In this document: positions 5,551-6,428 of the stretch, in pieces
Position numbering within the stretch: the first letter of the stretch is position 1
How the letters are laid out: each line of letters starts with the position of its first letter
DNA from: Chthoniobacterales bacterium
GTDB taxonomy: Bacteria > Verrucomicrobiota > Verrucomicrobiia > Chthoniobacterales > UBA10450
Length of the DNA stretch: 6,428 bases
Reading direction: 5' to 3'
Assembly (NCBI GenBank): GCA_013695905.1
Contig: JACCZQ010000103.1
Coordinates: 1 to 6,428, forward strand
Program-made: the position numbers and the translations under genes
Notes under the pieces: model-generated
Databases searched by the model: none
What the model saw: the letters and a program-made list of their open reading frames with translations, nothing else
What the model was told of the DNA's origin: nothing

Positions 5551-6428
5551 ATGCAGGCGCTCCCTGGCTTCCGCGATTTCCTGCCGGGCGACTGCGCGGT
5601 GCGGAATTACATCTTTGCACAATGGCGGCAAGTGTCCCGTCGCTACGGCTTTATCGAGTACGACGGCCCCGTCCTCGAGGAGCTGGAGCTGTTCGTGAAA
5701 AAGTCCGGCCAGGAGATCGTGAAGCAGCTCTACGATTTCGCCGATAAAGGCGGCCGCGCGGTGGCTCTCCGCCCGGAAATGACACCGACGCTTGCGCGCA
5801 TGATCGCGGCGGCGCATCGCGATTTTCGCAAGCCGATGAAGTGGTTCAGTATTCCGCAGATGTTCCGCTACGAGCGGCCGCAAAAGGGGCGGCTGCGGGA
5901 GCATTACCAATATAACTGCGACATCATCGGCGAAGCCTCAACCGAAGCCGACGTGGAGCTGATCGCCGTCTGCATCGATGTGCTGCGGAGTTTCGGCTTC
6001 ACCGCGGAGGACGTGGTGGTGCGGCTCAGCGACCGCGAGTTTTGGATCGATTTTCTGCGATCGCGAAACGTGCCCGAGGAGCGGTGGCAGGGCGTGCTGG
6101 AGGTGATCGACAAAAGCGAACGCGAGCCGCGCGAGAAAACCGCCGAACGTCTCGGCGAGCTGGCGGAGCCGGTCTTCAGCGTGCTCGAGAACGGCGGCCA
6201 AAGTGAAAAACTCGACACAATTGTCGCGGGGCTCGCGCAGCGCGGCCTCGCGGACTTTGTGAAGGTAGATCTTCGCATTGTGCGGGGTCTCGCTTACTAC
6301 ACGGGCGTGGTCTTCGAAGCGTTCGACCGCGGCGGGAAGCTGCGCGCCATCGCTGGCGGAGGACGCTATGACAATCTCGTCGCGCAGTTGAGCGAGAACG
6401 CGGTCGCGCTGCCCGCGCTCGGCTTCGC
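5551..6428 (+). CDS. hisS: Histidyl-tRNA synthetase, 5' part (3' end outside window)
   Basis: Class II cytoplasmic synthetase charging tRNA-His. About 292 residues are visible and the frame is open to the right edge; the family usually has 420-450. Visible in order: MQALPGFRDFLPGD (motif 1 region), the KKSGQEIVKQLYDF segment, ALRPEMTPTLAR (histidine-binding strand), motif 2 FRYERPQKGRLREHYQYNCD, HisA as VRGLAYYTGVVFE (Ala where many have Asp in GLDYYTG), and IAGGGRYDNL. ATG 5551 is chosen because GGTGA (5542-5546) lies at proper ribosome-binding distance and the protein then starts at the normal family N-terminus. An in-frame ATG at 5485 would add 22 residues (with CPVC) that are not expected. 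It is divergent from the secreted-protein gene across about 150 bp. Confidence 0.96.
   Translation, partial: MQALPGFRDFLPGDCAVRNYIFAQWRQVSRRYGFIEYDGPVLEELELFVKKSGQEIVKQLYDFADKGGRAVALRPEMTPTLARMIAAAHRDFRKPMKWFSIPQMFRYERPQKGRLREHYQYNCDIIGEASTEADVELIAVCIDVLRSFGFTAEDVVVRLSDREFWIDFLRSRNVPEERWQGVLEVIDKSEREPREKTAERLGELAEPVFSVLENGGQSEKLDTIVAGLAQRGLADFVKVDLRIVRGLAYYTGVVFEAFDRGGKLRAIAGGGRYDNLVAQLSENAVALPALGF

Overview
The window is a high-G+C stretch of bacterial chromosome holding housekeeping and envelope genes. The synthetase sequences, the GTAG-type extragenic palindromes and the Thr-rich secreted protein suggest a Verrucomicrobia-like bacterium, possibly of the Opitutus group. That placement is from memory of family style, not from a search.

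Layout: (1) 1-1854 (+), the 3' two thirds of leuS (leucyl-tRNA synthetase), open at the left edge and carrying an unusual in-frame insertion of about 40-44 residues. (2) 1870-2337 (+), mscL, a mechanosensitive channel whose C-terminus ends in a four-cysteine zinc-ribbon-like knuckle. It lies 15 bp after leuS and is probably cotranscribed. (3) 2344-2610, two inverted pairs of GTAG-type REP palindromes (REPINs) in tandem. (4) 2606-3260 (-), a metallophosphoesterase of the PdeM/YkuE type broken by a +1 frameshift. Its stop codon is supplied by the last REP. (5) 3331-3870 (+), a lipoprotein with a 3D (double-psi beta-barrel) domain. (6) 3902-4873 (+), a GalE-type UDP-glucose 4-epimerase with a GTG start. 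(7) 4907-4950, a strong shared terminator between convergent genes. (8) 4981-5403 (-), a small secreted Thr-rich protein of unknown function. (9) 5551-6428 (+), the 5' two thirds of hisS (histidyl-tRNA synthetase), running off the right edge, preceded by a leader with an inverted repeat.

The genes do not form one pathway: two tRNA synthetases frame a set of envelope genes (channel, lipoprotein, sugar-nucleotide epimerase, secreted protein). The two most interesting signals are not ordinary genes. One is the REPIN cluster, where three different stem sequences keep perfect pairing while the flanks stay fixed. The other is the compositionally odd insertion inside leuS, which behaves like a coding-compatible repeat element. 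I saw no CRISPR array, insertion sequence, tRNA or rRNA.
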